From Ulota crispa (lineage: Eukaryota; Streptophyta; Bryopsida; Orthotrichales; Orthotrichaceae), in contig OY987250.1 in the NCBI GenBank assembly GCA_963920765.1, positions 18,034,409-18,098,408 on the forward strand: a DNA stretch of 64,000 nt. Reading direction: 5' to 3'. Every line of letters starts with the position of its first letter. Position 1 is the stretch's first letter. Shown one piece after another: positions 1 to 12,600 of this stretch. Made by a program: the position numbers and the translations under genes. The notes beneath the pieces were generated by a model. The model saw nothing but the letters and a program-made list of their open reading frames with translations, was not told where the DNA came from and made no database searches.

Positions 1-386
1 TTTTCTCCAACGAACAACTACAATCTGTGCAGAAATAGGCTCCAACACGACCTAATTAACCTCTCTAAGTGTCTAGATATTCAAAAATGGTGTATTTCCA
101 TACATAAGAGTTGCAATGCAATCATGTAGGAAGCTTCAAGAAAGTTAGCACAATGTAGCCACTTAAAGAAGAAATAACCTCCAACATGTTTCCATAAGAA
201 GTTAAAGAAAAAACTGGATTAAGCGTTACTACAATCGACAGTTATCTTACAAAGTACACTTTCTATTTGCAGAATGGACACTTAGGGTTTAACAAAAGTT
301 GTAAGTGACGTTTCAATTGTAATTCATCTTAACTACGACCCAGCAACCATGTCAGAGCTACTAATACAAGAGGCTAGAAATCTTAC
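1..386. other. No further exon recognised at left edge
   Basis: Lies downstream of the last exon I can place for the PDI-like gene, which is transcribed leftwards. The protein predicted so far stops well short of the family's usual C-terminus, so the remaining exons should be left of the window. I saw no segment here that matches the expected continuation, so this is probably intron. Confidence 0.5.
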
Positions 387-3007
387 AAGGGGTCTTATTG
401 AGTCCAAACCATACACAGCAAGCATAGGCATTGCAAATTCTTGGTCCTGCATATCGATCACCAGAAACATGATCTGCACCAACCAGAGCCACTTAATATG
501 TTAAGCTAGATGCAGGGAGTGCAAAGTATGTGATCCACGGTGTTTCAACTTCCGCTGGACCCAATCCACATAGCAAGAATAACAAACACTATTAAAAAAG
601 AAGCCCTTCCTTACTTATCCCCATTTCGTGGACTTTTCAACAGCAGTGTCTAAACACATTCTTCTTCATTGTCATGTCATATTTCATGGGTCACTTTAGA
701 TGCCCGACCCTGCCAAAATGGCACAAAAAAACGCCCTTTCCTCTAGAGTAGTATTCACTTGCTCTGAAAAAAAGGTTATATTGAGTTATACTACGGTAGT
801 ACAAGTTCAGAAACCTGAAAAACAAAAGAAAAAAATAGAATCAAACCTTCCCCTTGAAGTCTTTTGCTGCTTCCAAGAACAAAGATTTAACACTTTCATA
901 GTCCGCGCTTTCTGGAAACAGCAACACCTGAAACCAAGCAGAGCGTTCCGGCGTCACTACCACTCAGAGAAACAAGTAAGGCTTTCCTTTTCTCTGACGT
1001 AGAAAGAAACCTACGTAGAGTTTCATACCCAATCTAGCATATACTTGACTACGCACAATAACATGCAAGCAACACTACTTTTTGACAGGAATTTGAAAAA
1101 CCAGGAAGAAAAAGTGATGAAAGTAAATTACATGCAACTTCACAGCACTAGCATAAACCGTGTTTGCATTTTTGGAATTCATAACAGTGAGAAGAGGGTG
1201 CTTGTTGATCTCCACAAATGACACAATCTCCGCTTTGCTGAACCCTCCTCCTGCATTGTTCAATGCCACGTGGTGACAATTTTTGGTTAATTCATACAAC
1301 TTAAACCCTTTCAAAACTTTGATATTCATCGAATGAAGATGCTAAACCACAAAAAATGAAGAAAATCAAGTGAGTATGGACTATTTGGAAGATACAGTTT
1401 CCGAAAGGCAACAAGTTCGGATTTAGGACTAGGGTTTAGGGTTTAAGGTTTGTTCATTCAAAGCGTGACGAATGCATGTTTTTGTGAATGTCCTTTTAGG
1501 GGAATCAACGTAGCCAAGAGCACAACGTACCGAAGGCAGTGAAGCGCTCCGGTTGTTGCTTGCGCAGTGCAATGAATGGCGCCGTAGTTGGCTGACTCAT
1601 CAAAATCTCTGCAACTTCGATATCCGTGGTTTGCACAAACTCGGTGTCAGTTGCTGCTTTAGCCGCTGCCGTGAACACATCCTGCTCTGGACCCTGAAGC
1701 AAATGCATGTCACAAAGCTTGAATACAAGCTCATCACACACCAAGAACACCCTAAAGCTAACGTAATTACCCCAGTTCCACCTGGATTGTTGAGTCATAC
1801 ATCCATGATATCTCTTTCTATGCAACTCTAAAACAACGAAAATTATCACATGTCAAGATTCCACTTATGAAAAGTACCTTAGGTTTCGGACACTTCATTC
1901 TGACTCCGAAAATCATAAAGGCAACTTGCGTTTGCTTCCATTTACTCTTGGCAGAATCCCCATTAGTTTTTGCAAAGGCCAATTCTCACGGCAAGCCAGA
2001 TCACGGTTTGGCGAGAGATTACAAGAAACTCCCTAAACCCTAGAAATGCAACAAGAACTAGCCCTAAATGAGGCCTACCTCAAGCTTGGCGAAGAAACCA
2101 ATGACCGCAGTCACATTCTTGTCCACAAACGCCTGGGCCTCAGCTTTGCTCGTGATGGTGGTAACAGCGTCGCCGGTTTGTTTGCGCACCCACAGAACAA
2201 GCTCCTCCCTACAATGCCATCACACAGGACGAGCTTGGTTATTTAGGAAGTGGTGGAGTGCAAGCCTTGGAGATACAGTGCACGTCTGCATTTCGATTTG
2301 GAAGCAAATGACAGCATTGCATGGCTAAAATTCTGAACTACCAGATCTCATCGAGGGTTCACAAAAGAGATTGCACTGAGAGTCTCGGAGTTGAAGTCAC
2401 AGAGGCCCATGAGCTATTCCGCAAGCTTGGCTATGGTGCAATAATTCACAATGCAAGAAAGTACAAGGCTAGAAGATGATGGGGCTTGGATGATTGAGAA
2501 GCAAAAAGACCTGGAGTACCCTCCGGAGTAGGCGAGGCGAGAGCCATTGACGAGGAAGACGAGCGTGGGGAAGCCACGGATGTCGAAGTTGGCAGCGGCG
2601 GCGGGGTTGTTGACAGCGTCCAGCTTGGCTACGAGGGTGGGGTTGCCGAGCTGCGCCAGGCGCCCGGCGGCCGCGGCGAATTTCGGTAGCAGCTCCTGGC
2701 TCAGCGTGTCCCACGGCGCGTACCCCAACATCAGCACATACTCGAACTTGGCCACCACGCGATCCACGTCCTGGTCGTTCACATTCGCCACTTTGCTCGC
2801 GGCCATCACGTCCGCCGCCGCTGCTGCACCACCATCACCCTCCATGGCATCCATGCCCTCTTCCAAATCCTCCAGATCGTCATCGCTCTCCAGCACCTCC
2901 TCCTCGTCCTCCTTTGCAGGCACTGCGCCGTGCGCGTGGCAGCACTGGATGCACGCCGCGGACAGCACCAGCAAGAGCAGCAGCCACCTAGCCCACCGCT
3001 TCGCCAT
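387..3007 (-). CDS. Protein disulfide isomerase-like protein (PDIL1-5/1-6 type), 5' part, six exons seen
   Basis: Exons on the minus strand, in order: 3007-2511, 2208-2079, 1693-1531, 1250-1132, 927-847, 473-387; all junctions are GT-AG and phases agree. The start is MAKRWARW at 3007, followed by a signal-peptide-like hydrophobic run, so the product should enter the ER. Residues about 30-50 are an acidic stretch (EDEEEVLESDDDLEDLEEG), usual for this subfamily. A thioredoxin fold follows (VLMLGYAPW, cis-Pro in GFPTLVFLVNG), then b-type thioredoxin-like domains (EELVLWVRKQTGD, GPEQDVFTAAAKAATDTEFV, then IMFLVIDMQDQEFAMPML). PDI family members form or rearrange disulfides in the ER. Here the first domain has YAPWDTLSQ where a CxxC would be expected, so it looks redox-inactive and perhaps a binding domain. 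The second active-site domain would lie beyond the window. The gene is incomplete only because of the window edge. Family assignment is firm; exact orthology is inferred. Confidence 0.87.
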
Positions 3008-3487
3008 CGCCAATGCAGCTTGCTTGCGCCCACCACACTTTTCTCCACGAGCAGGCTCCGCAGAACTGCTCTCGATCTTTAGATCTAATAAGCTTACACC
3101 TCCTATCACTCCGCAACAACTGAAGCAAGTGCACTGTTGCAAAGACGTCTGTTTGTCTTGAGTCTACCGTTCCAGGAGTGTCTAGAACTTCCGGTTTCCG
3201 CATAACTCCAAAATTACTCCGAAAAAGGAGGCTTATTGTATGTAAAGTTGTAAACTGCATGGTAAAACAAGAGGTTCCCGAGAAATCCTCGCGGTGCCCG
3301 AATCATCGAAGCTCGGCTTGCTTGGCGACCAGGTGATCTTGAGCAGCTGACCACCTGCAATCAGCGTTTTTTTGTTTTGTTTATGTCAAGGTAGAGCGAC
3401 TCGCACCCCAGAATTCACGCAGGTAAGAAAAATTTGGCTATAATTGCAATGAATGAAGTGTGCACGTTCATCCAGTATGTTTACTAG
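3008..3487. other. Upstream region of the PDI-like gene
   Basis: Should hold the promoter and leader of the PDI-like gene. I see no clear TATA box or other gene. Positions of about 3400-3487 match, in reverse, the sequence at about 56070-56165, so the flank itself is repetitive. Confidence 0.4.
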
Positions 3488-4789
3488 TGTAGGTTGAGAG
3501 CAGATTCAACATGTCTCTGTCAAATTAATTATTTTTTGAGAAAAACTCAATTCGGCATCAGATTTTATAATTAAACAAGATTAGGCACTTTGTTATTATT
3601 TGGCATTTAACCCCTAAATTTTTTTTGTGTTTAGAGGCCCAAAACTGCTTTAAAATGCTAGTCCCCAAACCAGGATCAAAATCTTCATTGAAACTTATTT
3701 TTTAACAAATCCAACCGTAGGATCCTTTGGTTGACTTGCACAAGTACATTGTCCCAAAATTTCAGAATGAACATCCACACCAATTGCAAGATCAATGTGC
3801 CTAAATTTCAAAATGTAGGTTTTTCTAATCCTTCCAAAAGGTGAAGCTTTGATTTTCAAACTTTTTAGAAAAAAACACATATATTGTATTTATTGGGCAA
3901 TTTTTGCAATATGTTGGAAAATGGGTTGAAAGCATATATAAAAAAAATTTAACCAAAAAAAATTTAGGATTCATTTTTACAAAAATTATAAAGTGAAAGG
4001 TATTGATGAATGAAAGATATAACTAATATGCTAATAAGTTTTGGAAGAATTTGAGAATTGTTAATCCCAATGGTGAGAATGCTCTAACAGACAATTAGTA
4101 ACTTTATTTTTCATTTTCATTTGAAAATTTTCAAAATTGAGAGTAAAAGATAACTTTATATGTATTTTCTACCTAGTTCCTACCTTCATTGCCCGCAAAA
4201 GAAAACTCCTTTTAACTCTTACCTCATTATTTGAAATTGAGAGATTCTCATTTTTTTGAGTAGGTATCATTCTATAAAATTATATAAAAATACAAATTTT
4301 AAATTTAGAATATAATTTTTGCTGCCCGGTTTGACATTGAAATTGAAAAAACCTTCTAACTTTTGCAATATTTATCCAAATGACATGAAATAAAGCTTCA
4401 CATGTAGATTATGATAGGTAGCATCCATCCTAAAAATTTCATGAAAAATTTCCAAATTATGGAGTCAATACAGCCTGCCCAAGTTCTCATAAAGCCCAAA
4501 GTGGGTTCTTTGGGCCTTTAGGGATTAACCAAAATAATTAGTAGAATTAATCTTTTTTTTAAGCATTTTCCACTTTCTAAAATTAGCCATTGGTATAAAA
4601 TTTGCAGTAGATTGGGCCCTCTTGGAATCAACCTTGACCTTCCATTGTTAGCTAAGCTTAATGACTTATATAATATTTGATATTTCAATTTTTTGATTTG
4701 TTTATTGGGCATTTTTGGAGAATAATTTATAGAATAATTGGGCAAAAATTTGGGGAATTATTTTATGCTAAACCTGCTCTCAACCTACA
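3488..4789. mobile_element. DNA transposon remnant with TGTAGGTTGAGAGCAG terminal inverted repeats
   Basis: The left end reads TGTAGGTTGAGAGCAGATT and the right end is its inverse (AACCTGCTCTCAACCTACA). The flanks on both sides match a continuous stretch near 55960-56165 on the opposite strand that lacks the insert, so the boundaries are supported by an empty-site relative. No transposase is visible. A TTAA-bounded element is nested inside (3607-4528). The target duplication is not clean; superfamily unassigned. Confidence 0.6.
3607..4528 (+). mobile_element. TTAA-bounded element, divergent family A copy
   Basis: Begins TTAACCCCTAAA and ends CCTTTAGGGATTAA. Internal sequence around 3710 (AATCCAACCGTAGGATCC) is shared with the other family A copies. 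Just inside the right end there is a 7-bp hairpin, GCCCAAA/TTTGGGC (4494-4515). It has no open frame of note and is nested in the 3488-4789 element. Confidence 0.55.
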
Positions 4790-6148
4790 GTAAATTACTT
4801 TCATCCAAAAATTGGCAATGTTTGCGTAAGTAGGGAATTTGAGATTTCATCCACTTTTTCACCCAAAATTCTGAGTGTAATGTTCGCCAGGGCCAGTTCT
4901 AGGTAAGATTTAGGCGAAAATTAGCCAATAAAATTAAACTCGGCTGCAATGCTGGAGCAGTTCACACTCATGGATCATGTGACCATGTCCCAAGTCAACG
5001 TCAGATCTCAACTTTGTTGCATTGGAAAGAGCAGAAAAAGTACAAAAATTTGAGAATTGTTTGACATGAGAAGCTTTTTGAGATTTGCCCCAAGTTGTGG
5101 ATTTTGTTTTAATTGCCAGATTTCAATTCTTGAAACAATACCTTTTTTATAGGCATTAAATTTTCAAAGGTGTTGTCTAGTATGCCCTTCAAAGTGGGAC
5201 AGGGATTTGAAACATAGTGGGAAGCTATTAGTCTTGTCTTTTAACTTTTCAACTAATTAGATTTCGAGAATTTAGTGAGGCTTGGAGCTTAGGACAAATT
5301 TCTATACGTCAAACCAAAGTAGCAAAAACTAAAGAGTTTAACCAAAGTTAGTAGAGTTAGTAAAGGATGCTATCATATGGATGAGCAAGATTTTAGCTGA
5401 TCACTTCCACATGACTAGGGAGGGAACAAATGAAGGGGTAGGATTGCCTGGTTGACAACAAAATGTGAGATGTGTTGAAATTCAGAGTGTGTTGCTATCA
5501 CTAGTGGGGCTTTTAAGTCAAATTACACAACTATATACAATTGAAAAGTCTTCAACAACGCCTTTCCAAGAATATATCACATGCCCCATTTACAACAAAG
5601 TTGCAATCGGTACAAAGTTGCAATTTTAGTATCTACTTGGGTCACATAATTGTAGCAATTCTTTACAAAAGGTCAATTTCATCCACCAAAGTTAGAACAG
5701 CTCCACCGCTTTCATTGGAAAGAGAACTTGAAATGTTTTTTGAAGAGCCAAGGAGCAAGTTATTTGCAATAGCAACTCCGTCAATTCCAAAACTCTCCCA
5801 TTGCACTCTCAATAACTCCCTTGCCTCTTGCCGTGACCAGCTTCCTCTCTGGAGCACTTTTCAATTGTAGTCAAGGGATTCAAGTCCTTCTGTGAGCTCT
5901 AGAATGAACATGAAAGACCACAATGGTGCAAACGAAAGCTTGTATTGTCTCTTAGCACTATTTGGAAATTGATAGCAGTGACGCAATGGAGGTTTGAAGC
6001 ACAAGTTTTCCTGCTAAAGTCTTGGTTACATCTATGTTTCCATCAATGTTTCTGTCTAAAGTGGCAATGCTCTTAGCCAAGGTGATGGTCAACCAATAAA
6101 CTTGGAATGGATGCGTTGTTTGTCTCTAGTGCAAGTCTGCCCATAGCA
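4790..6148. other. No gene recognised
   Basis: AT-rich spacer. The short open frames near 5541-5870 overlap on both strands and resemble nothing I know. The start (about 4790-4870) matches, in reverse, about 55960-56070. Confidence 0.4.
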
Positions 6149-7087
6149 TTAACTCCTAGAAGGGCCAAGCCATTTTTTCTATGAAAGTCACTAAAAACTA
6201 CCACTTATGAAGGAATAAGTAGAAATGTAGCATAAAAAGTTCTTTTTGAAAATCCAACCATAGGATCTTGCCTTGGACTATGGGATGTACTTGTGGGAAA
6301 AAACTAGGTTATTTTAGATGGTGAGGATTAAAGAGTGAGATATTAACATTTAGAATGAAAAAAAAAAGTTATTTCCTTGCTTCCCAAAAATTTCAAAAGC
6401 CTTTGACCACTCTTATAGCAAAAAAATTGCTCAACACAAAGTTGAGGTTCATTTTATCCATGTAGAAAACCAAGTTAGGTATGTGGGGGAGAATTTTCAA
6501 ATAAAATTGGAGGTGTGCAACATACTTAAAAAAAATCTTTAAATGCTGAAAGGTCTTCTAATTTTGCAAGCACACTAGGAAAAATTGGAGGATTTATGTA
6601 AAATTCAGAATTTTGAATTACATTATTCTAAACCATAAAAGGCAGAGGCTCTTAGCCCACTACAATTTGGAAAATTTAAAAATTTAAAAAAAAAAACACC
6701 ACTTAAAAAATGAAAGTACCAAATTTTACAAGGGGAAAAAAGAATGGAGGGTTTGGAAGTCCCCCAAGACAAGCTTCTTCTACTCCATTCCCCTTTGTCC
6801 AACTGTCCACACCTTGTGCCTAGAAGGGTTGACCCTTTTTGGAGTCAACACCCACTTACAAAGGAGAGGCCTTGCCCAAACTACCCCTCCTCCCCTAATA
6901 TTGATAAATTCTTGCATAGCTTATTCAATAAACGTTGTAATGAAGAAGAAAGTAGATGGATATGTAGGTCTTTGAATTCCTCATCTTCCATAAAAGTTTC
7001 AAAAAATCACACAAAATAATTTAGTTGTAAGTACATGCCCAAAATCCCATTTGTCCCATGAGGGATCAATGGTCCTTTAGGGATTAA
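6149..7087 (+). mobile_element. TTAA-bounded element, family A
   Basis: Left end TTAACTCCTAGAAGGGCCAA, right end GGTCCTTTAGGGATTAA, 939 bp. It is colinear with copies at 25075-26007 and 58724-59659: the same block around AAATCCAACCATAGGATCTT and the same 3' block ending GTACATGCCC. The hairpin at the right end (TGTCCC-ATGA-GGGATCA) is slightly decayed. Non-autonomous, no coding capacity. Confidence 0.75.
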
Positions 7088-7984
7088 TCACAATTAGTGT
7101 TTTTTTTTCAAATTCGTTGAATTTGGATGAAGGCCGTAATGGATGAAACAGTGGAGAAACTTAGGCAACAAGCCCTTTTTTTGAGTGCAACATTTGGCTC
7201 CAAGTATAAAATAATTGTCTCCTTTTAAGTAGTAAGCCCCCCATAGAAAGCACATCTTGGGCAATTTGTAGTTGCATTTTGGTGCAATTGCAGGCAACAA
7301 GATTTTTTGGTAAAGGCAACATCATGCCACAAGTTTTATATAAATGGTGCAAGGTAGGCCACAAAAGTATTTGGTGTAGCACAATGTAGGCTGCATTCAG
7401 CCCTCCTAAATTCTAAAATTCCAATTTTGTTCTACAAGCTTCTAAATGAAAAGATCACATTTCTTCAAAGAGTGGTATGCATACCTGAACTTGAAGTTGA
7501 AGCTTAGCAGTTGTGTTGAAAGAATTCTTTTGCTCACTAAGATTTAGCTAATCCTAGTTGTAACCAATTGCACTTAACCTGAAAGAGCTGTATAGGTCCA
7601 GCAAAGCCAAAAGAGAAGACATGCACACAGACAAACCCACACCGATGCCAAAGTAAGAATATACTCAAATTTATAACTTCGAAAGAAGTAAACACTAGGA
7701 CAACACCTGCACACACAAGCAAACACTCCGAGGCTCTAGTCAGAAAGGATGTAATTACAAATTGCAAAATGGCATAGACACATTCAACTAGTATAGACCC
7801 TAAACAGCTTTGGCGTCCAAGTTGTACAACAATCACATGACAAGCTTACCTTGAGCAAGCACAAAAATTGGGAAGAAGCATTTAAATTGCAAGTCCTCAT
7901 GTACATGTTAGTCAAAGGAAATCACAAAGCCTACCTAATCAACAAAAGCAAGAACTCAGCAATCCTAAATAATGAACAAAACAC
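7088..7984. other. No gene recognised
   Basis: Spacer between a TTAA element and the hAT remnant. It may include non-coding 3' sequence of the hAT element, but I could not find its terminal repeat. Confidence 0.35.
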
Positions 7985-10602
7985 TCATTCTTTACTTTCA
8001 TATGTTGTCCAAACTCCAACATAAGTGAAACCTACAAGCTTGTAATTTCTTAGGACAAGCCAAGGCAAATCTGAATCACCAAAATTGCAACTACAAAATG
8101 CAAAGCTAAAGATCTCTGAAATCAAACTTGCTATCTTAAAGACTACATTGCTAAATGGAACAACTCCTAAAGAGCTACCCCATGACCCCATATTGGTATA
8201 TGTATTTATCAGCATCATTCGCCCACTGCAAGTGAGACAGCAAAAAGCACTTTTCATACAAAAAATCTTCAAGTGTGAAGACCTTCTAGCCATGCATGCC
8301 AACAACTAAGCTTAGATGGTCACCTTGTAATTGATTTTGGAGCTTGTCTTTCAAAAACGCCAATGAAGAGAAGCAACATTTTTCCTCAACATATCCAAGA
8401 ACATGTATCATGGCAATTTCAGCTAGCTTCACATACTTTGGAATCACCTTTGCCAAAGAGATGTTGGCATCTATAATCCGCCATAAATGAGTCAAAGGGT
8501 TTATAGCCATGCATGGATCTTCTAGGGCAGCCTTGCTGTTGGATAGCATAAAGAGCTTAAACAAATGCTGCTAGATTTCCAGTTGAAAACAATGCAATAA
8601 GGCCGGAACAAGGCGCTTATCATTGTCCTCTCCAATCCACTTTGGCTCCCCATAGCATTTTTTAAGTACACCAAAATGCTTGCGGAAGGTTTTCTTGGCA
8701 TTAGTTTGCCTCTAATATTATAGATAAACAATACCAAGAGCATCAAGAATTCCATGAGTTGGAAACCGGCTAGTGAGCTCTTCAATCAACTAATGGCAGC
8801 ACGTGCACAAAAAAATCAGAATTGCTTCAGCCTTCAAAAGAGCCAGAAACTACAAAAAAAAAAAAATTGCTTCAGCCTTCAAGGAAGGCACAAACTACAA
8901 GGAGTGACTATACACAACACAAAAAGAAAAGAAAAAAATTAGAGTTAGGAAAAGTACTAACATTTGTTTTTCACGTCTTCAATGAGAGAATTCCAAGCTT
9001 CTCTAGTGACTAGAGCTCCTTCATGTTTAGCATGAACCTGCTCTATGTGGAGAACAAACTGAAGATGGTGGACGTCATTTAGGTCCAGAGTACTCTACGA
9101 GAGTAAGATTTGGTTGTGGCGAAGCTCCAGCAGGTTTGTGAAGGGCTCAAATTTCGGACCACAGATAGCAGAGCTCTGGCCCTTGTACATCTAGAAGAGC
9201 TTTCCCAAGCACTTCTATAGGGTTCCAACAAAGTATCACACATAAACGTCATGTTGCTGCGCACATTGAATGAGAGCATCAACCACTTCAAGAAGTGGCA
9301 AAAGACACATCATCCTTACTACGTGGTAAGGATCTAGCATCTTCTCCAACAAATTGGACGCCTTCCCACGAAGACTTTGCTACGTCAACCAAGGACCACT
9401 CAATAAAAACCAACAACAAAAAAACAAAAAAAAACAAGTGCAATGACAAAAAACGCAAAGGGAAAAAAAGAAAAGCAAAAGGAGTACTTACAGTTTTTGT
9501 CTTGTTGAGAGAATCCAAGTGCAGCTTCGCCGTGATGCTACGGAACTTGCTTAGGAGGCGGCAGAGCAAAGAGATGAGGGAGATCCACCTTGTGCTCACA
9601 TTCCTCAAGAGCTTCAACCCCTTTGTTTCCACAAGCTGAGCCAATGCCTTGAACTCCGCCTGCATTTTTGAGGAATGAGCAAAATAAGCGTGGCAAAATT
9701 TGCACAAATCTTCCACCGCATGGAGCAAGTCCAATTTACTCAGCGTCTTAACCACCAAGTTAACTCGGTGACCCATGCAGTGAACTCCAGTGACATGCGG
9801 AGCAAACCAAGTCTTTAACTGCATAGTCACTCCATGCCAGTCCAGCATTCCTGAAAGGTGGACATACAATTGGCTCCAAAGCAAAGCAGTTTGGTGGCAA
9901 TTTCAAACTGATCCAATGCCCCACAAACTCCAAGAACAACCATTTGGAGGGCTATCAAGTTGTCCGCTAATGCCCCATCAGATTCAGATTTTTGCAAAGT
10001 AATCAACAAAGGCACACAAACCCAATCTTGCATGACGTAAATGTGCACAGCAATGTAAGAGCAATTATCAGCACTGGAAGTCTTGTCACAAGCCATAGCA
10101 ATATAATTTATTGATTTAACCATGACATTATTTGTTCTTGAACAAACAAATACATGGTCTCTGCCATCAACAATCCTGCAGTTGCACTCCAATGCATGGC
10201 AAGATAGTTTGGGGTCTCCAACTATCGATACAAACTCAACCAGGATTCAAATTTAGACATTGGCCTACCAGCACAAAGAAGCTAAAACAACGTTCCAAAC
10301 TATACTTGCTTCCGTCGCGCCTCTATGGAGGTTGAACCATTCAGCTACTAGACAACGGAGGCCAAAAGATTTGCAGCAAACAATAGCATGTTAGATTTGT
10401 ATACCTTCCTCTTCTTGTGTTTATTTATTGTATCCCACTTCGCTGCCATCAGCCATGGCTTCTTACCTACATCAGAGCATACTTGGCATCTTGCTAGGTG
10501 TGGATTCCCTTCCGGTGTGGGCACCATCTCCACACACAGGCACTTAGCACACCATTCCAATTGGAATTTACGTGTCAAATCATAATTGGCTTTCCAAAGC
10601 AA
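7985..10602 (-). pseudogene. Decayed hAT-type transposase gene (BED zinc finger / ZNF862-like)
   Basis: Minus-strand fragments in family order. A BED-like finger lies at about 10602-10390 (EWCAKCLCVEMVPTPEG, CQVCSDVGKKPWL). Next comes the catalytic-core region at about 10192-9830 (MVKSINYIAMACDKTSSADN, YVMQDWVCVPLL). Then 9884-9490 (GVHCMGHRVNLVVKTLSKLD, KGLKLLRNVSTRWISLIS), ending at a GTAAGT donor near 9491-9486. Finally the C-terminal dimerisation region at about 8785-8220 (AEIAMIHVLGYVEEKCCFSSLAFLKDKL). hAT transposases cut and paste DNA using 8-bp targets. This copy is split among frames with stops and one apparent intron, so it is dead as it stands. Element ends and target duplication were not found. 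The same domain order occurs in ZNF862-like host proteins, so domestication is conceivable but the frame breaks argue against it. Confidence 0.75.
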
Positions 10603-10655
10603 ATGAGAGGCTCCAGGGTCATCTCATCCTCCTCCTCCATGTTGTCTTTGGACAA

Positions 10656-10882
10656 CACTAGAAAAAAAACATGCCATAAACCACTGCCACAATTTTTCAT
10701 TACTAGGTCACAATAACTGCCTTACAATTGCACAACAACTGCACAACTACAATCTAGTTGTGTAATTGTTGTATAGTTATTGTGCAATTGTTATGCAATT
10801 GTTTGTGCAATTGTAAGGCAGTTATTGTGACCTAGTCATGAAAATTTGTGGTAGTCATTTGTGGCATGTTTTTCTTCTAGTG
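10656..10882. mobile_element. CACTA-like MITE with long inverted repeats
   Basis: Starts CACTAGAAAAAAAACATGCC and ends with the inverse (TGGCATGTTTTTCTTCTAGTG minus its first base); the inverted repeats run nearly to the centre (about 100 bp each). A 3-bp duplication CAA flanks it (10653-10655 and 10883-10885), as expected for CACTA (CMC) elements. It is 227 bp and non-coding, and sits just upstream of the BED-finger segment of the hAT remnant. Confidence 0.8.
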
Positions 10883-10885
10883 CAA

Positions 10886-12302
10886 GTCAGTCATCTCTTT
10901 CGGACCCCCAACCGCTCCTTCAATCAAATTGTCCTCGCTGCATAGGTTGGCAAGGGAGTCAAAAACAAGAGACACGATCAGAACTAGAGGTTTAGAGCTC
11001 AAGATCACACAACTCTTGGACCTTGCGTCAGCAACAAAAGCTGGAATAGTAGGAGGATTTGTATCTATGATACAAAAGGTGTCAACAAAACTCAACGAGG
11101 TTGCTTGGATCCCTTGAGGCTGCCTCTTTGTCTACTAGATGAAGGACCCTTGGTCTTCAGCGAGTTGTGGAGATTGAGCGGCCCCAAGTTTTCCAAATTC
11201 CATGAAGTGGTGTAGAAGCTTTGGAGCATCACTTGCTCTTGAGCCTACTTCTTCGCTTGCTCCTTTGAGAGTCTGTGTTGTTGCTTTTGATTCCTTTTGG
11301 CGGCTTCAACCCTCAACTTTTCTTGAAAGTCCTTCTACTTCTGGAGAAGCAACTCAACGGCACACCTCTGCACCAACAAACCCTTCTGTCCCAACGCCAA
11401 CAAAGCCAATTGCGTCTCTGGGACAATGATGTCTGCTTGTCTAGCTGAAGCCTCAACCAAATCCATTGTCACAAAAAATCGGATTGTGATCCACACTCAA
11501 GAAATGTAAACTAGAAGCCAATTCCCGCAAAACGCTGACCCATCCAACTATGCAAGAGAAATGAGAGATTGGAAACCCTAAATTATGGATCCTAAACCAT
11601 GACTTGCAAGGGAATAAAAACCCATTTGGCAAACAAGCTCCATGAAAGCCCAAATCGTAAATTTTTGCAGGTCTAAGGCAGAGACAACAAATCCCATGAA
11701 ACTGACCAAAATGGAAAGCATGATACCAAATTCAAGGCAAAGATGTATTGCAATGAAGAACGTACCTTGAAATTTGAAAATTCTCAATGATTGCCAGTGC
11801 AAATTCAAGTCCGCGCATCTCCCCAACAACTACAATCCGCAATGGCTGCAAATGAAGAGAAGCTGGAGTAAAGCTACAAAAATATGGTGCCAACACCAAA
11901 GCATAAGCGCTGATCTGGTAAAAATAAAACTTAGGTCTAGTTCATTTCTAGCTTTAAAATCAAAACCCTCATTGCAAATGTGGCGCCACCTAGAAAGATG
12001 ACGCTCTAGTCTAGCTTTAAAGAGCAAAACTTCACATTCAAAGGATAAATCTTGGCTGCCAAGGCCAGATTTGAAAATGATATGTAGTTTTTTGTCTTGG
12101 ATTTTCAATCATTTTTTAAACAAAGCTTGTAGCAAGGCTATTTAGCTTGGTGCTATTAGGCTTTAAATCGCCTAAAAAAATACACTAATCATAGTGATTA
12201 CCTCCAAAACTAGTAGGCACAATACACAAAACCTCTACCCAACAATCATGTCTTAAAACCGCCATTTAGACATTTCTAAAAAAAAAGGATAATTGACATT
12301 TG
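10886..12302. other. No gene recognised
   Basis: Contains overlapping short frames on both strands (for example 10929-11117, 11202-11429, 11578-11829) without recognisable motifs. Part may be 5' non-coding sequence of the hAT element. Confidence 0.35.
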
Positions 12303-12500
12303 TTGTAGGTGAAAATGTAGGCCACAGCCATGGAGACACTATTGCCTATGGGTGCTGCTACCTTATTGCCGAAGAAAAAGGAAGGGTGAGTTAAAAAGCG
12401 CTTATGACAATGGTTGTGGATGAAAACGTAGGCCACAGTCATGGGAACACCCTCACCTACAGGTGCTGCTACCTTACTGCCAAAGAAAAAGGAAAGCACT
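12303..12500. repeat. Two-copy tandem duplication, unit about 111 bp
   Basis: The block starting TTGTAGGTGAAAATGTAGGC at 12303 recurs from about 12414 (TTGTGGATGAAAACGTAGGC). Both end in GGTGCTGCTACCTTA followed by a purine-rich GAAGAAAAAGGAA/CAAAGAAAAAGGAA stretch. The copies are roughly 80-85% alike by eye. Confidence 0.65.
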
Positions 12501-12600
12501 CATGGAGCCGCCAGGAGTTGAATCTAGAGCCTTGTCCCCATGGAGACCCACTCAGTGGAATTAGAGGTTTGTGCCACAGCTCCTTAACAGATGTCCTAGG
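12501..12600 (-). other. tRNA-like stretch, possible SINE head
   Basis: On the minus strand a box-A-like TGGCACAAACC is followed about 50 nt later by a box-B-like GATTCAACTCC. There is no cloverleaf that I can fold convincingly and no 3' element end was seen. Weak call. Confidence 0.2.

Noticed and set aside
1420-1450. Telomere-like repeat
   Set aside because: Only about two TTTAGGG-type units occur, inside an intron of the PDI-like gene.
12501-12600. Functional tRNA gene
   Set aside because: Box-like motifs are present, but no acceptable acceptor and anticodon stems could be folded.
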